A stretch of DNA of 64,000 bases from Streptomyces dysideae (GCF_001514305.1 NZ_KQ949089.1:107091-171090); one strand, 5' to 3'. Counted from the stretch's first letter, positions 33,866 to 42,770 are shown. Translations and numbers: made by a program. Notes: generated from the letters alone by a model not told the origin.

Positions 33866-33900
33866 GTCGGAGTCCAAGTAAGTCGGAGTCCAAGTGAGTC
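33853..33900 (+). repeat. Three tandem 16-bp repeats over a stop codon
   Basis: The unit GGAGTCCAAGTAAGTC occurs three times, the last with one change. The first copy contains the TAA that ends the LAL regulator. Replication slippage is the likely origin. From there to 34113 I see no gene I can support. Confidence 0.85.
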
Positions 33901-34113
33901 CGCGAACGCGGCATCCGCCGCCACCGCGTCCAGCTGAACGCGCGCCCTCTTGGTCGCTCGGCCGTCACTTTCCACCGCCCACCGCCGTGTCTCCCGGACC
34001 GCGTCGGACGTTCCGCACATCGTGCGGCGCGTCAGCAGACCAGCGCAACGGCGCATCTCTCCCCCCGGCACACATCTCGCGTTCCGCGCACGAGGCGTTG
34101 GCCGTCTGACCGT

Positions 34114-35190
34114 TCAGCGCAGCGTGCGGTAGAAGTTCAGGTGGCGCCGGGCCGCGGCGTCCCAGGTGTGACGGGCGGCGAGCTCTCGGCCCGCCTTGCG
34201 GCGTACGGGGTCGCCGTTCGCGAGCGCCGCGCCGAGCTCGTCGGCCAGGTCCTGCGGGGTGTCGGCGAAGCGGGCGGAAGCGCCGAACACCTCACGCAGG
34301 ACGGGCAGGTCGCGGACGACCAGGGGAACCCCGGCGGCGAGGGCCTCCATCGCGGCCAGGCCGAAGCCTTCCTTGACGGAGGGGAACGCGAAGGCGTCCG
34401 CGGTGGCGACGAGCGGCGGGAGATCGTCCTCGGGGACCTGGCCCAGGACGAACGGTTCGACGCCGAGTTCGATGGCGCGCTCCTCCCAGCGGGCGCGGTA
34501 GTCGCGGTAGTCGAAGAGGGTCTCGCCGCCCGCGATCACCAGCCGCACGTCCGGGTGGTCGGCACGCAGGAGCGCGTACGCCTCCAGGAGGTCCAGGGAG
34601 CCCTTGCGGGGTTCGATACCGCCGACGGTGAGGACGTAGCGGCCGAGGCGGGTTCGCCAGGCCTCGCGGGCGGCCGGGTCGGTGACGGCGAAGCGGTCGT
34701 ACGCCACGCCGTTGGGTATGACCTCCGCCTTCAGGCCCCAGCCCTGCGCGAGTTCGCCGGCGACCGAGCGCGATACGCAGATGTGGGCGTAGGGCTCGAC
34801 GACGGCGCGCTCGTGGCAGGCCGCCAGCTCGGGCGTGGTGAAGTGGTCGAGGTGGTGGACGGTGCGGACGCAGCGGCCGGCCGCGTTGGCGCTGATGCAG
34901 TCCTGGGCGTGGACGACGTCGTACGGGGTGGGGTCGAAGGCGTCGTGGAGGGCGGCGATGGAGCGCAGGATGCGTTCTCCGACGGTCTCCGCCGCGGGTC
35001 CGTCGGGGAACGGCACGATCCGTACACGCACATCCGGGTCGACCGCACGGAAGAAGCCGTCGTCGCCGCCCCGCCCCAGCGACCAGACCGTGACGTCCTG
35101 CCCGGTGGCGGCCAGCGCCTCGGCGAGGGCGAGGGTGTGGACGACGCCACCACGGGGCTTGGTGGAGTAGCTCAGCAGGGCGATCTTCAC
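34114..35190 (-). CDS. Glycosyltransferase, MSMEG_0565 family
   Basis: The 358-residue protein starts at GTG 35190, with GGGAGAA upstream. It is a GT-B fold, family 4-like: KIALLSYSTKPRGGVVHTLA, VVHAQDCISAN, VEVIPNGV-like IPNGVAYDRF, and the donor site FPSVKEGFGLAAMEALAAG with its Glu. MSMEG_0565-type transferases occur in the conserved Nit1C/nitrogen-starvation cluster and this one ends that operon here. The sugar and acceptor are unknown. An upstream 14-bp duplication (TACCGGGAGAACCC) supplies its ribosome site. Confidence 0.8.
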   Translation of the reverse strand: MKIALLSYSTKPRGGVVHTLALAEALAATGQDVTVWSLGRGGDDGFFRAVDPDVRVRIVPFPDGPAAETVGERILRSIAALHDAFDPTPYDVVHAQDCISANAAGRCVRTVHHLDHFTTPELAACHERAVVEPYAHICVSRSVAGELAQGWGLKAEVIPNGVAYDRFAVTDPAAREAWRTRLGRYVLTVGGIEPRKGSLDLLEAYALLRADHPDVRLVIAGGETLFDYRDYRARWEERAIELGVEPFVLGQVPEDDLPPLVATADAFAFPSVKEGFGLAAMEALAAGVPLVVRDLPVLREVFGASARFADTPQDLADELGAALANGDPVRRKAGRELAARHTWDAAARRHLNFYRTLR

Positions 35191-35209
35191 GAAGGGTTCT
35201 CCCGGTACG

Positions 35210-36046
35210 TCATGAGGGGTTCTCCCGGTAGGCCGCCGGGCGGCGCTCGTCGAGATGGCGCAGGATTCGGCGGGCGCGGTCGATGTCCTCGGACACGTCC
35301 ACCTCCGCGACGGCGAGGCCGGCCTTGGCCCAGGTGCGGGCGAGGATGTCGCCGCCGGGTCCGACGACCTTGGACTGGCCGAGGAAGCGCATACCGCCCA
35401 TGGCGCCGGTCTGGTTGGAGGAGGCGAGGACGACCTGGTTCTCGGCGGCGCGTGCCTGGTCGTACAGGTCGAAGAGCTTGGCCTGGCGGTCCTGGGCCAT
35501 GCGCGGGGCGCGGTTGGTGATGCTGGTGGGCCAGGCCGAGAGGCAGGCGAGGATCTCGGCGCCGTCCAGGGCGAGGGAGCGGGCGGACTCGGGGAAGGTC
35601 TTGTCGTAGTCGATGAGCATGCCGATGCGGCCGACGGGTGTGTCGAAGGCGTCGAAGCGGTCGCCGGGGGTGTACGCGGCGGTTTCCCCGGCGGGGAGGT
35701 GGACCTTGCGGTGGCGGCCGAGGATCCCGTCGCCGCTGACGCAGACGGCCGCGTTGTAGCGCTCGTCGCCACCGTCCTCGCAGTAGCCGACGCAGACCAC
35801 CATCTCGGCGGCCAGCCGGGCGACCTCGAGGATCAGCGGGTCGTCGGGCTTGAGGGCCGGGGGAAGCGCTTCCGGGTCGGGGTGGCGCAGATCGGCGAGA
35901 TAGCCGCCGAGGGCCGCGTCGGGGAGCACGAGCAGCCCGGCGCCCGACTTGCGGGCGTCATCGATGAGTTTGGCGATGCGGGCCAGGTCGAACTCCAGGT
36001 CGCGGCCGAAGTGGGCGGCGGCGGCCGCGATCCGGATCGTGCTCAT
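35210..36046 (-). CDS. Carbon-nitrogen hydrolase homologue lacking catalytic Glu and Cys
   Basis: The 278-residue protein overlaps the previous gene by ATGA. It is nitrilase-fold and clearly paralogous to its upstream neighbour. Of the Glu-Lys-Cys triad only Lys114 (HRKVH) remains. The Glu position is Asp43 (LPDAALGGY) and the Cys position is Asp146 (GMLIDYDK). It should therefore be unable to form the thioester intermediate and is probably a structural or regulatory partner of the active copy, since nitrilases oligomerise. It is otherwise intact, so it is conserved rather than decaying. Confidence 0.8.
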   Translation of the reverse strand: MSTIRIAAAAAHFGRDLEFDLARIAKLIDDARKSGAGLLVLPDAALGGYLADLRHPDPEALPPALKPDDPLILEVARLAAEMVVCVGYCEDGGDERYNAAVCVSGDGILGRHRKVHLPAGETAAYTPGDRFDAFDTPVGRIGMLIDYDKTFPESARSLALDGAEILACLSAWPTSITNRAPRMAQDRQAKLFDLYDQARAAENQVVLASSNQTGAMGGMRFLGQSKVVGPGGDILARTWAKAGLAVAEVDVSEDIDRARRILRHLDERRPAAYRENPS

Positions 36047-36894
36047 GCGCTGACTGCTCCTGCGTACGTGTAGGTTTCCGGGCGCCGGTCGCGCAGGTGG
36101 CCCATGGCGCGGCGGGCGGTCTCCAGGGCCTGGGCGACGTCGAGTTCGGCAACCGCCAGGCCCGCGCCGACACCGGTGTCCGCGAGTATGTCACCGCCGG
36201 GGTCGACGACCTTGGCGCTGCCGACGAAGCGTAGCGACCCGAACGTACCCGCCTGGTTGGCGGAGACCCACACGATCTGGTTCTCCAGCGCGCGGGCCCG
36301 GTCGAACAGGTCGAAGCGCCGCTTCCAGCGGTCACCCGCGAGATCGGTGGTGGCGTTGGTCCGCGCGCCCGGCCAGGCCGAGACGACCACGCCGATCTCG
36401 GCACCGTCCAGCGCGAGGGCGCGCGCCGACTCCGGGAACGCCTTGTCGTAGCAGATCATCATGCCGATCCGGCCGACCGGTGTCTCGAAGGCGTGGAAGC
36501 CGTCGCCGGAGGCGTAGCTGGCGTCCTCGCTGAGCGGCTGGTGAACCTTGCGGTGGTTGCCGAGAACGCCGTCACCGTTGACGCACACGACGCTGTTGTA
36601 GCGCCGTCCGTCCGTGCCGGCCTCGCAGTAACCGGCGACGACGGTCATCTCGCCCGCCAGCGCGGCCAGCCGGCGGATCTCGGGGCCGTCGAGGGCGAGC
36701 GCGGGCGGACCCGCGTCGAGGTCCGTGTCATTGTCGAGGCTGAGCAGATAGCCGCCGAGACAGGCTTCGGGCAGGGCGAGCAGGCGTACGCCGTCGGCCC
36801 GGGCCTCCTTGATCAGCCGCTCGGCGATCGCGAAGTCCTCTTCGAGGTCGCGGCCGAACTCGGCGGCGACGGCGGCCATGCGCAGGGTGGTCAT
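36043..36894 (-). CDS. Carbon-nitrogen hydrolase (nitrilase superfamily), MSMEG_0566-like
   Basis: The 283-residue protein starts at ATG 36894, overlapping the previous stop. All three catalytic residues are present: Glu43 in LPEACLGGY, Lys116 in HRKVH and Cys148 in MMICYDKAFPE. It hydrolyses an amide or nitrile through a cysteine thioester; 283 residues is closer to amidase or carbamoylase branches than to classical 330-350-residue nitrilases. It lies in the Nit1C-like operon between the GNAT-AIR synthase gene and its inactive paralogue. Confidence 0.85.
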   Translation of the reverse strand: MTTLRMAAVAAEFGRDLEEDFAIAERLIKEARADGVRLLALPEACLGGYLLSLDNDTDLDAGPPALALDGPEIRRLAALAGEMTVVAGYCEAGTDGRRYNSVVCVNGDGVLGNHRKVHQPLSEDASYASGDGFHAFETPVGRIGMMICYDKAFPESARALALDGAEIGVVVSAWPGARTNATTDLAGDRWKRRFDLFDRARALENQIVWVSANQAGTFGSLRFVGSAKVVDPGGDILADTGVGAGLAVAELDVAQALETARRAMGHLRDRRPETYTYAGAVSA

Positions 36895-38336
36895 GCGGTC
36901 CCCATTCCGGTCACGGTGGACGCGACCGCGTCTGTGATCTCTCCGTCGGGCCAGCACAGCCCGACGCCTTGTCCTTCGGTCAGCTCCCCGCACACGGCCC
37001 CCGTGGCGGGCCCGGCGGGCAGCGGTACGGAGCCCGGCTCGTCGGCCGTCAGCATCGCGAAGCCGGGGAAGCAGGTGAGCCAGTCACCCATGGGCACGGC
37101 CCTCGGGCGCGGTACGGCGGCCACGTCGAGGACGGCGCGGCAACCGCTCGCCTCGGCGAGCATGCCGAGCGTGCCGGCGATCCCGGCCATCGACACGTCC
37201 TTCGCGGCGGCGGGCCGGGCGGCGGCCACCGCGCCGGTCAGGGCGCGCAGTTCGTCCGTACGGCGATGGGTGGACGAGTCCCACTGACGGCCCCGGTAGC
37301 CGGTGCGCCAGCCGCCGCCGAGGTCGGCGGTGAGCCGCACCGAGTGACCGGGCCGTCCGCCGCCCCCGGGCACCGGATGGTTCGTGCGGCCCAGCGCGGT
37401 CACGGACAGCGCCGCGGGTACGCCGAGTTGAGTGTGCCCGCCCAGGACCGGCACACCGTACGCTCGTGCCGCCCGGCCGAGCCCGTCGAGGACCCGCGCG
37501 GCATGCGCCGCGTCCTTGGCACCGACGGCATCGAGCAGGCCGATCGGTGAAGCGCCCATCGCGGCAAGGTCGTTGATGTTGACGAGGACCGAGCACCAGC
37601 CCGCCCAGCCCGGATCGCGTTCGACCATCGACGGCACGATCGCGTCGCACGCGGCGATCACATCGGTGCCCGGGACGGGGGCGCCGTCGTCGCCGACGAA
37701 CCCGGCGCCGCCGAGGGCAGCCGGTCCGTGGAGGGCCGCGAGGAGCGGCCCGAGTGCGGACTTGGCAGCCGCTGCCTGTGCCGCGATCCGGCCGATCGGC
37801 CAGCGCATCAGCATGTGCGGCGCGTCCGCGACCTCGATCTCGCGTACGGAGCGCCAGCCGAGCCGCTTGAAGAGGACCTCGTTACGGGCCTGGACGGTCG
37901 CGTCGAAGCGCAGGACCCCTTCGGCCTCCGCACGGGCGCAGGCCGCGCGGACCAGTGCCGCGCCGATGCCGTACGGGCCGCGGGCCCGGCGGGCCACGAC
38001 GAGGCGGCCGCCCTGCCACCAGCCGATGTCGGGACCGTCGTCGACCGGTCCGAGGCGTACGCCGCCCACCACGGTGCCGTCCTGGTCCTTGGCGACCAGG
38101 ACGAGGGTGCGGGGGTCGGTGTCCCGGTCGTCCAGGTCATGGCTGGTGAAGAGCCCCTGCTCGTGGACGAAGGCCTCCCGGCGCAGGCGCCGGTAGTCGG
38201 ACAACTCGGCTGCTGAACATGCCTGTTCGATGTGGAAGAGGGGCTGTCGCGCCAGGGTGCTGCGGTCTCCGAGAAGCGCCAGGACGTCGACCGGACGGTC
38301 GGCCGCCGGCGGTGCGCTGGATCCGTCGAGGTACAT
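36891..38336 (-). CDS. GNAT-AIR synthase-like fusion, MSMEG_0567 family
   Basis: The 481-residue protein starts at ATG 38336, two bases after the radical SAM stop. Residues about 35-175 are a GNAT acetyltransferase (LVLVAKDQDGTVVGGVRLG, ARGPYGIGAALVRAA). The rest is an AIR synthase-like (PurM/Sll0787) ATP-binding fold with VNINDLAAMGASPIGLLDAV and PVLGGHTQLGVP. In some organisms these are separate genes. Members are annotated as nitrogen-starvation N-acetyltransferases; the product is unknown. Confidence 0.85.
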   Translation of the reverse strand: MYLDGSSAPPAADRPVDVLALLGDRSTLARQPLFHIEQACSAAELSDYRRLRREAFVHEQGLFTSHDLDDRDTDPRTLVLVAKDQDGTVVGGVRLGPVDDGPDIGWWQGGRLVVARRARGPYGIGAALVRAACARAEAEGVLRFDATVQARNEVLFKRLGWRSVREIEVADAPHMLMRWPIGRIAAQAAAAKSALGPLLAALHGPAALGGAGFVGDDGAPVPGTDVIAACDAIVPSMVERDPGWAGWCSVLVNINDLAAMGASPIGLLDAVGAKDAAHAARVLDGLGRAARAYGVPVLGGHTQLGVPAALSVTALGRTNHPVPGGGGRPGHSVRLTADLGGGWRTGYRGRQWDSSTHRRTDELRALTGAVAAARPAAAKDVSMAGIAGTLGMLAEASGCRAVLDVAAVPRPRAVPMGDWLTCFPGFAMLTADEPGSVPLPAGPATGAVCGELTEGQGVGLCWPDGEITDAVASTVTGMGTA

Positions 38337-38338
38337 CG

Positions 38339-39454
38339 TCACCCGCCTGCCATTTTGAGCACGCTGCACGCCCCGCAGGCCGCGCAACCGGCCTTCTGGT
38401 CGGCGCCGCTCATCCCGGCCGCGCGCAGTTTCGCGGCGACGCCTTCGGTGACGTACCTCAGCAGTTCCGCGCTCGGGGCCTCGATTCCGTCGCGGGCGGC
38501 GAGCGTGCCACGCATCGGCCGGAACGGGACGACGAACGGGTACACCCCTCGGTCGATCAACTTCCCGGCCCCCGCGACGAGCTCGTCCGGGTCCTCGCCG
38601 AGCCCGACGAGCAGGTACGTGGAGACCCGGTTGGGCCCGAAGACCCGTACCGCCTCGTCCCACGCGGCCTCGTACTCGGCCATCGGGACGGTCGACTTGC
38701 CGGGCATCCAGCGCCGCCGCACCTCGTCGTCGAGGGACTCGACATGGATACCGATGGCGGTGGCACCGGCTTCGTGCAACTCACGTATCCACGCGAGGTT
38801 CCCGGGCGGCTCGCACTGCACCTGAATGGGCAGTCCGGGCACCGCTTCGAGGACGGCGCGCACCGACCGGACGAGATTGCGGGCACCCCGGTCCGGGCCG
38901 GTGGTCGTGCCCGTGGTCATCACCATCTGCTGCACGCCGTCCAGCCGGACCGCCGCCTCGGCGACTTCGGCGAGCTGCGCCGGGGTCTTGGCGGCGACGG
39001 TGGCGCCCGAGCGCAGGGACTCCTCGATGGTGCAGAAGCGGCAGCGGTCGGCCTCGGCGTAGCGGATGCAGGTCTGGACGACGGTGGTGGCCAGGACGTC
39101 GGAGCCGTGCAGCCGGGCGATCTGCTCGTACCGGGTGCCGTCGGCCGTCGTCAGGTCGTAGAACCTGGGCCGTCGTACGGGGATGAGGGAGAGCCCGGTG
39201 TCGGTGAGGGCTCCGGTCTCGTCGCCGAGCCAGACCTTGCCGTCGCGGACTGTGTAGGGGCTGTCGGGGTTGCGGGGGAGTGCGGCGTTGGCGCCGTCGA
39301 CGAGGACGTGTCCGTCGTCGCTGGGGCCCGCGCCGTCCGGCCGTTCGACCTCAACGTCCTGACGGATGCCGCGCAGGGCGAGTTCGGCGCGGGTCGTGAT
39401 CCGCACGTCCACCGCCGTACGCTCTGTCACTGTCGGCTCGGTGCCAACGCTCAC
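38339..39454 (-). CDS. Radical SAM protein, MSMEG_0568 family
   Basis: The 371-residue protein starts at GTG 39454. The cluster-binding motif is Cys-x8-Cys-x2-Cys (TCIRYAEADRCRFCTIEE), not the common CxxxCxxC. The middle follows a biotin synthase/lipoyl synthase-like TIM barrel (VMTTGTTTGPDRG, QVQCEPPGNL, GIHVESLDDEV). A C-terminal Cys trio (GCAACGACS) may bind another cluster. It is the signature gene of the Nit1C-like cluster, where it is needed for an uncharacterised product linked to cyanide or nitrogen assimilation. Confidence 0.85.
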   Translation of the reverse strand: MSVGTEPTVTERTAVDVRITTRAELALRGIRQDVEVERPDGAGPSDDGHVLVDGANAALPRNPDSPYTVRDGKVWLGDETGALTDTGLSLIPVRRPRFYDLTTADGTRYEQIARLHGSDVLATTVVQTCIRYAEADRCRFCTIEESLRSGATVAAKTPAQLAEVAEAAVRLDGVQQMVMTTGTTTGPDRGARNLVRSVRAVLEAVPGLPIQVQCEPPGNLAWIRELHEAGATAIGIHVESLDDEVRRRWMPGKSTVPMAEYEAAWDEAVRVFGPNRVSTYLLVGLGEDPDELVAGAGKLIDRGVYPFVVPFRPMRGTLAARDGIEAPSAELLRYVTEGVAAKLRAAGMSGADQKAGCAACGACSVLKMAGG

Positions 39455-39464
39455 GGCGTGCCCC

Positions 39465-39995
39465 TTACAGCTGGTAGGTGGAGTTGATGATGGCGCCCTT
39501 GCGCGCGTAGTGGATCAGCGCGTCCTGGACGTCGAGGGGGTGGGTGGGGATGACGCCCTCGATGAGGTCCTCCTCGCGGGCACCGTGCAGGGACAGTCCG
39601 AAGCGGCAGCAGTAGACCTTGCCGCCCTCGGCGATGAACGTCTTGAGCTGGTTGTTGATGTTGTGCTCGCCGGGGAAGGCCGAGTTGCCGACGGTCGGGA
39701 AGCCGCGCGTGGCAAGACAGTTGAGGGAGCCGGGGCCGTAGAAGTAGATGGCGGTCTCGAAGCCCTTGCGCAGGGCCCGGGTGGCCTGGAGCACGGCGAC
39801 GAAGGAGACCGAGGACTCGTGGGCGAGGCCGTGGACCAGGGTGAAGTACGTTTCGCCGTTCTCGGCCTGGTAGTCGGGGAAGACCTTGGTGGAACCGTAG
39901 ATGCTGGAGCCCTCGGGCAGGGAGGGGTGCTGGATCTCGTTGAGGGACTTCTGCTCGACCTCGGTGAGCTCGGCGGTGGAGGTGGTTTCGGACAT
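39465..39995 (-). CDS. Nitrogen-starvation response protein, MSMEG_0572/Sll0783 family
   Basis: The 176-residue protein starts at ATG 39995. The hallmark is a DsrE-like small alpha/beta fold (FVAVLQATRALRKGFETAIY, KVYCCRFGLSLHGAREEDLI) with a conserved Cys-Cys pair. Homologues are induced on nitrogen starvation in cyanobacteria. It is 10 bases upstream of the radical SAM gene. Confidence 0.85.
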   Translation of the reverse strand: MSETTSTAELTEVEQKSLNEIQHPSLPEGSSIYGSTKVFPDYQAENGETYFTLVHGLAHESSVSFVAVLQATRALRKGFETAIYFYGPGSLNCLATRGFPTVGNSAFPGEHNINNQLKTFIAEGGKVYCCRFGLSLHGAREEDLIEGVIPTHPLDVQDALIHYARKGAIINSTYQL

Positions 39996-40060
39996 GGCTG
40001 TCTCCTTGCTTGGTACTTGATTCTTGGTACTTGCTTGGTGGGGAAACGGGGTGGGGCCGG

Positions 40061-40876
40061 TCAGTCGTAGAGCGTGGCGAAGGTGTCCCTGAAGACGAGT
40101 TCGCCGAGTTCGCCGCCGCCGGCCGCTTCGGCGAGGCGGGCGTACTCGCCCGTGAAGTCGCCCCACGGCTGGTCGCTGGCGAAGAGCACCCGGTCGTGGC
40201 CGATGCCGCGGCGCTCGATCTCCCGGGCCAGCCAGCGCGGCGTGAAGCCGATGGCCCAGGAGAGGTCGGTGTAGACGCGCTTGCCGGACTCGATCCAGTC
40301 GAAGAAGCGAGAGCCGACGAGCTTGATGTGACCGCTCATCCCGCCGCCGAAGTGCACGAGGTGGACGGGGACTTGGTCGGCGTACCAGTCGACGAGGTGG
40401 CCGACCTCGTCGATGTCGGACGCGGCACCCGGGGAGGTGTGGACATGGACGACCAGCCCGTGCTCCTGTGCCGTCCGGAAGATCCGGTCCAGTTGCGGGC
40501 GGCAGGCCGGGTCCGTGGGGCGGCCGCCGAGCAGGAAGCTGAGCTTCAGGGCTCGTACGCCGTCCTCTCCCGCCAGGGCGAGGGCCTGCTCGGTGCGTTC
40601 GGCGTCCTCGGGGCGAGGGGATACCCACAGTCCGGCCCGGATGCGGTCGTCGCTCTGGGCCGCCTCGATCGCCAGCTCGTTGAAGGAGAAGGCGACGGCG
40701 GAGTCGGGGACGCCGTAGTTGGGGATGACGAGGGCGCGTTCGGTGCCCTCGTCGTCGAGGTCGGCGACGAGCTGCTTGACGGTGGCGCGGGCGGTGGTGT
40801 CCGGGTTGACGGGCGGCCCGCCGTAGAACGGGTAGGCGGGCAGGACGCCGATGTGGCGGTGTGCGTCGTAGACCAT
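40061..40876 (-). CDS. Amidohydrolase-family metal-dependent hydrolase
   Basis: The 271-residue protein starts at ATG 40876 (MVYDAHRHIG). It is an ACMSD-like TIM-barrel hydrolase: DAHRHIG metal site, VVHVHTSPGAASD, VHLVHFGGGMSGH, and the end RVLFASDQPWGDF carrying the last Asp. It fits a (de)carboxylase or hydrolase step. It lies 14 bases after the flavoprotein gene. A short repeat (CTTGGTACTTG twice) fills the gap downstream. Confidence 0.8.
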   Translation of the reverse strand: MVYDAHRHIGVLPAYPFYGGPPVNPDTTARATVKQLVADLDDEGTERALVIPNYGVPDSAVAFSFNELAIEAAQSDDRIRAGLWVSPRPEDAERTEQALALAGEDGVRALKLSFLLGGRPTDPACRPQLDRIFRTAQEHGLVVHVHTSPGAASDIDEVGHLVDWYADQVPVHLVHFGGGMSGHIKLVGSRFFDWIESGKRVYTDLSWAIGFTPRWLAREIERRGIGHDRVLFASDQPWGDFTGEYARLAEAAGGGELGELVFRDTFATLYD

Positions 40877-40890
40877 GACTGTGGTTCCTG

Positions 40891-42240
40891 TCAGCCCAGG
40901 GGAAGGGCGGAGGCGACGGAGGCCGGCGCTCCGGTGAGGGCGCCGCACACGTCGGCGAGGCGGCGGCTGGTGTCGATGTGGTCGGCGAGGAACTCGGCGT
41001 CCCGGCCCACCGCTTCGAAGCGGCCGGAGCCCCATGAGTACTGCCAGGGCAGACCCAGGAAGTACAGGCCGGGTGTGCTCGTCGCGCCGCGCCAGTGCAT
41101 GGGGTAGCCGCGGCCGTCGAAGACGGGTATCTCGATCCACCGGTGATCGCGAGTGAAGCCCGTGGCCCAGACGACGGAGGTGACACCCGCCTCGGCCAGA
41201 TCGAGTTCGGGCACGTGCCCGGAGGGCTCCCACACCGGCACGTACCGTGGCTCGACGGGGGCCTCGATCGCCTGCGCCGTGATGTGGGCGTCGATGGCGT
41301 CCTTGATGCCCTCGGCCACCGCGTCCGCCCGGTCCAGGTTGACCTTCAGGTCGTCCGCGAACCCCAGCCCCGCACCGTCGATCCCGGTCAGCCGCCCGTA
41401 CAGGCGCATGCCGTCCCGGGCGAAGGCCCGCAGGTCGATGTCGCGCCCGCCGTCGCGCCCGGTGACGTAGTGGTTGACCCGCATCCGGACTGCACTGGCG
41501 TCGTCGAACTCGTCGATGTTCTTCGCGTAGTGGCCCATGTCGTCGAGCCAGGCCACACAGTCCCGGCCGCGGTAGAAGCGGGCGACACGGGGCGCACTGC
41601 CGACGGCCAGGTGGACCTGCCGTCCGGCCAGATGCAGATCTTCGGCGATCTGGCAGCCGGACTGACCGGTACCGACGACCAGGACGCCGCCCTCGGGGAG
41701 CTGGTCCGCGTTGCGGTAGCGGGAGGAGTGGATCTGCTCGACGTGGGAGGGCAGCCGCTCGGCCATCCGCGGGATGGACGGGGCGTGGTACGGGCCGGTG
41801 GCCACCACCACCTGTTCGGCGGTGAACTCCCCTTCCGTGGTGACTACTTCGAAGTGGCCGTCGGCGGCGCGTCGCAGCCCGGTCACCGATACGCCCTCCA
41901 CCAGCGGCGGCCGGAAGAAGGCCACGTAGTCCTGGAGATACTGAATGATCTCGTCCCGGACCATGAACCCGTCCGGATCGTCCCCCCGGTAGGGGAAGCC
42001 CGGCAGTTTGCACTGCCAGTTCGGGGTGACCAGGCAGAAGGAGTCCCAGCGGCGCTCGCGCCACTCGTGGCCGACCCGGTTCGCCTCGACCACGACGTGG
42101 TCGATACCTCGTTGCCGCAGGTGGTAGCTGACCGACAGACCGGCCTGTCCGCCGCCGATCACGGCCACCGGGATGGGGGTACCTCCCATGTCCTTCAGGC
42201 TGTGGGGCAGAGCTCCGGCCGGCCTTACCGTGGGGCTCAT
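40891..42240 (-). CDS. Flavin-dependent oxidoreductase, MSMEG_0569 family
   Basis: The 449-residue protein starts at ATG 42240 (ATGA overlap with the previous gene). FAD-binding IGGGQAGLSVSYHLRQRG and NADPH-binding LVVGTGQSGCQIAEDL show a flavin-containing monooxygenase layout (TrkA/CzcO-like), with VWATGF near the end. It would oxygenate a small cluster metabolite. A 54-bp piece of this gene (41579-41632) is copied at 42705-42758, just outside the operon. Confidence 0.85.
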   Translation of the reverse strand: MSPTVRPAGALPHSLKDMGGTPIPVAVIGGGQAGLSVSYHLRQRGIDHVVVEANRVGHEWRERRWDSFCLVTPNWQCKLPGFPYRGDDPDGFMVRDEIIQYLQDYVAFFRPPLVEGVSVTGLRRAADGHFEVVTTEGEFTAEQVVVATGPYHAPSIPRMAERLPSHVEQIHSSRYRNADQLPEGGVLVVGTGQSGCQIAEDLHLAGRQVHLAVGSAPRVARFYRGRDCVAWLDDMGHYAKNIDEFDDASAVRMRVNHYVTGRDGGRDIDLRAFARDGMRLYGRLTGIDGAGLGFADDLKVNLDRADAVAEGIKDAIDAHITAQAIEAPVEPRYVPVWEPSGHVPELDLAEAGVTSVVWATGFTRDHRWIEIPVFDGRGYPMHWRGATSTPGLYFLGLPWQYSWGSGRFEAVGRDAEFLADHIDTSRRLADVCGALTGAPASVASALPLG

Positions 42241-42542
42241 CGCCTGCTCCCGTCTGCGTTGACCAGGGACTCGACGGTGACCTTGGCCCCGTCGGCGGCC
42301 GCATACACGACGGCGGTCCGCTCGATCTGGGCGAGCTGGTCGGAGGCGCCGGTGCAGTAGAAGCCGAACTTCTCCTTCACCCGCTCACCGGCGATACCGA
42401 GCGCTGTGCGGCTGCGCTCCACGAAGTCGGTGAGCTCGTACTCGCGGCCGGCCACGAGGTAGTCCTCGACTACCGTGGAGGGGGAGTAGCAGCGCTGGGT
42501 CACACCATCGGGCCAGCGCACATGGAAATAGATCTCAGGCAT
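42237..42542 (-). CDS. Nitrogen-starvation response protein, MSMEG_0570 family
   Basis: The 101-residue protein starts at ATG 42542 because GGAGG sits six bases upstream; the ATG 12 bases earlier lacks a site. MPEIYFHVRWPDGVTQRCYS is typical of the family. It is the first gene of the nine-gene operon, all minus strand, most junctions overlapping or within 15 bases. The function is unknown. The 110 bases before it should contain the operon promoter. Confidence 0.85.
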   Translation of the reverse strand: MPEIYFHVRWPDGVTQRCYSPSTVVEDYLVAGREYELTDFVERSRTALGIAGERVKEKFGFYCTGASDQLAQIERTAVVYAAADGAKVTVESLVNADGSRR

Positions 42543-42704
42543 GAAGTCCTCCATGCGAGGCGCCGAGGCCTTGACACCTCGCCGCTGCTTGTGAGGACAA
42601 CTTCAGCCAGGAGCAATTACCGAACCAAGTCATCCGGAATAAGGCGGAGTTACATGCTCCTCACGTCAAGTGATGAGTCGTGTACGCGGTGTTGCCTCTG
42701 AGGT

Positions 42705-42758
42705 CGGGCGACACGGGGCGCACTGCCGACGGCCAGGTGGACCTGCCGCCCGGCCAGA
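42705..42758. repeat. 54-bp copy of a flavoprotein gene segment
   Basis: This stretch equals 41579-41632 with one mismatch (42749). It lies at the junction between the Nit1C-like operon and a histidine kinase fragment, in the same orientation as the original. Confidence 0.9.
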
Positions 42759-42770
42759 GGTAAGGGGGCC

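Noticed and set aside
42543..42704. GlnR box upstream of the Nit1C-like operon
   Set aside because: GTAAC occurs, but the second half-site at the required spacing does not fit. I could not support a nitrogen-regulator site.
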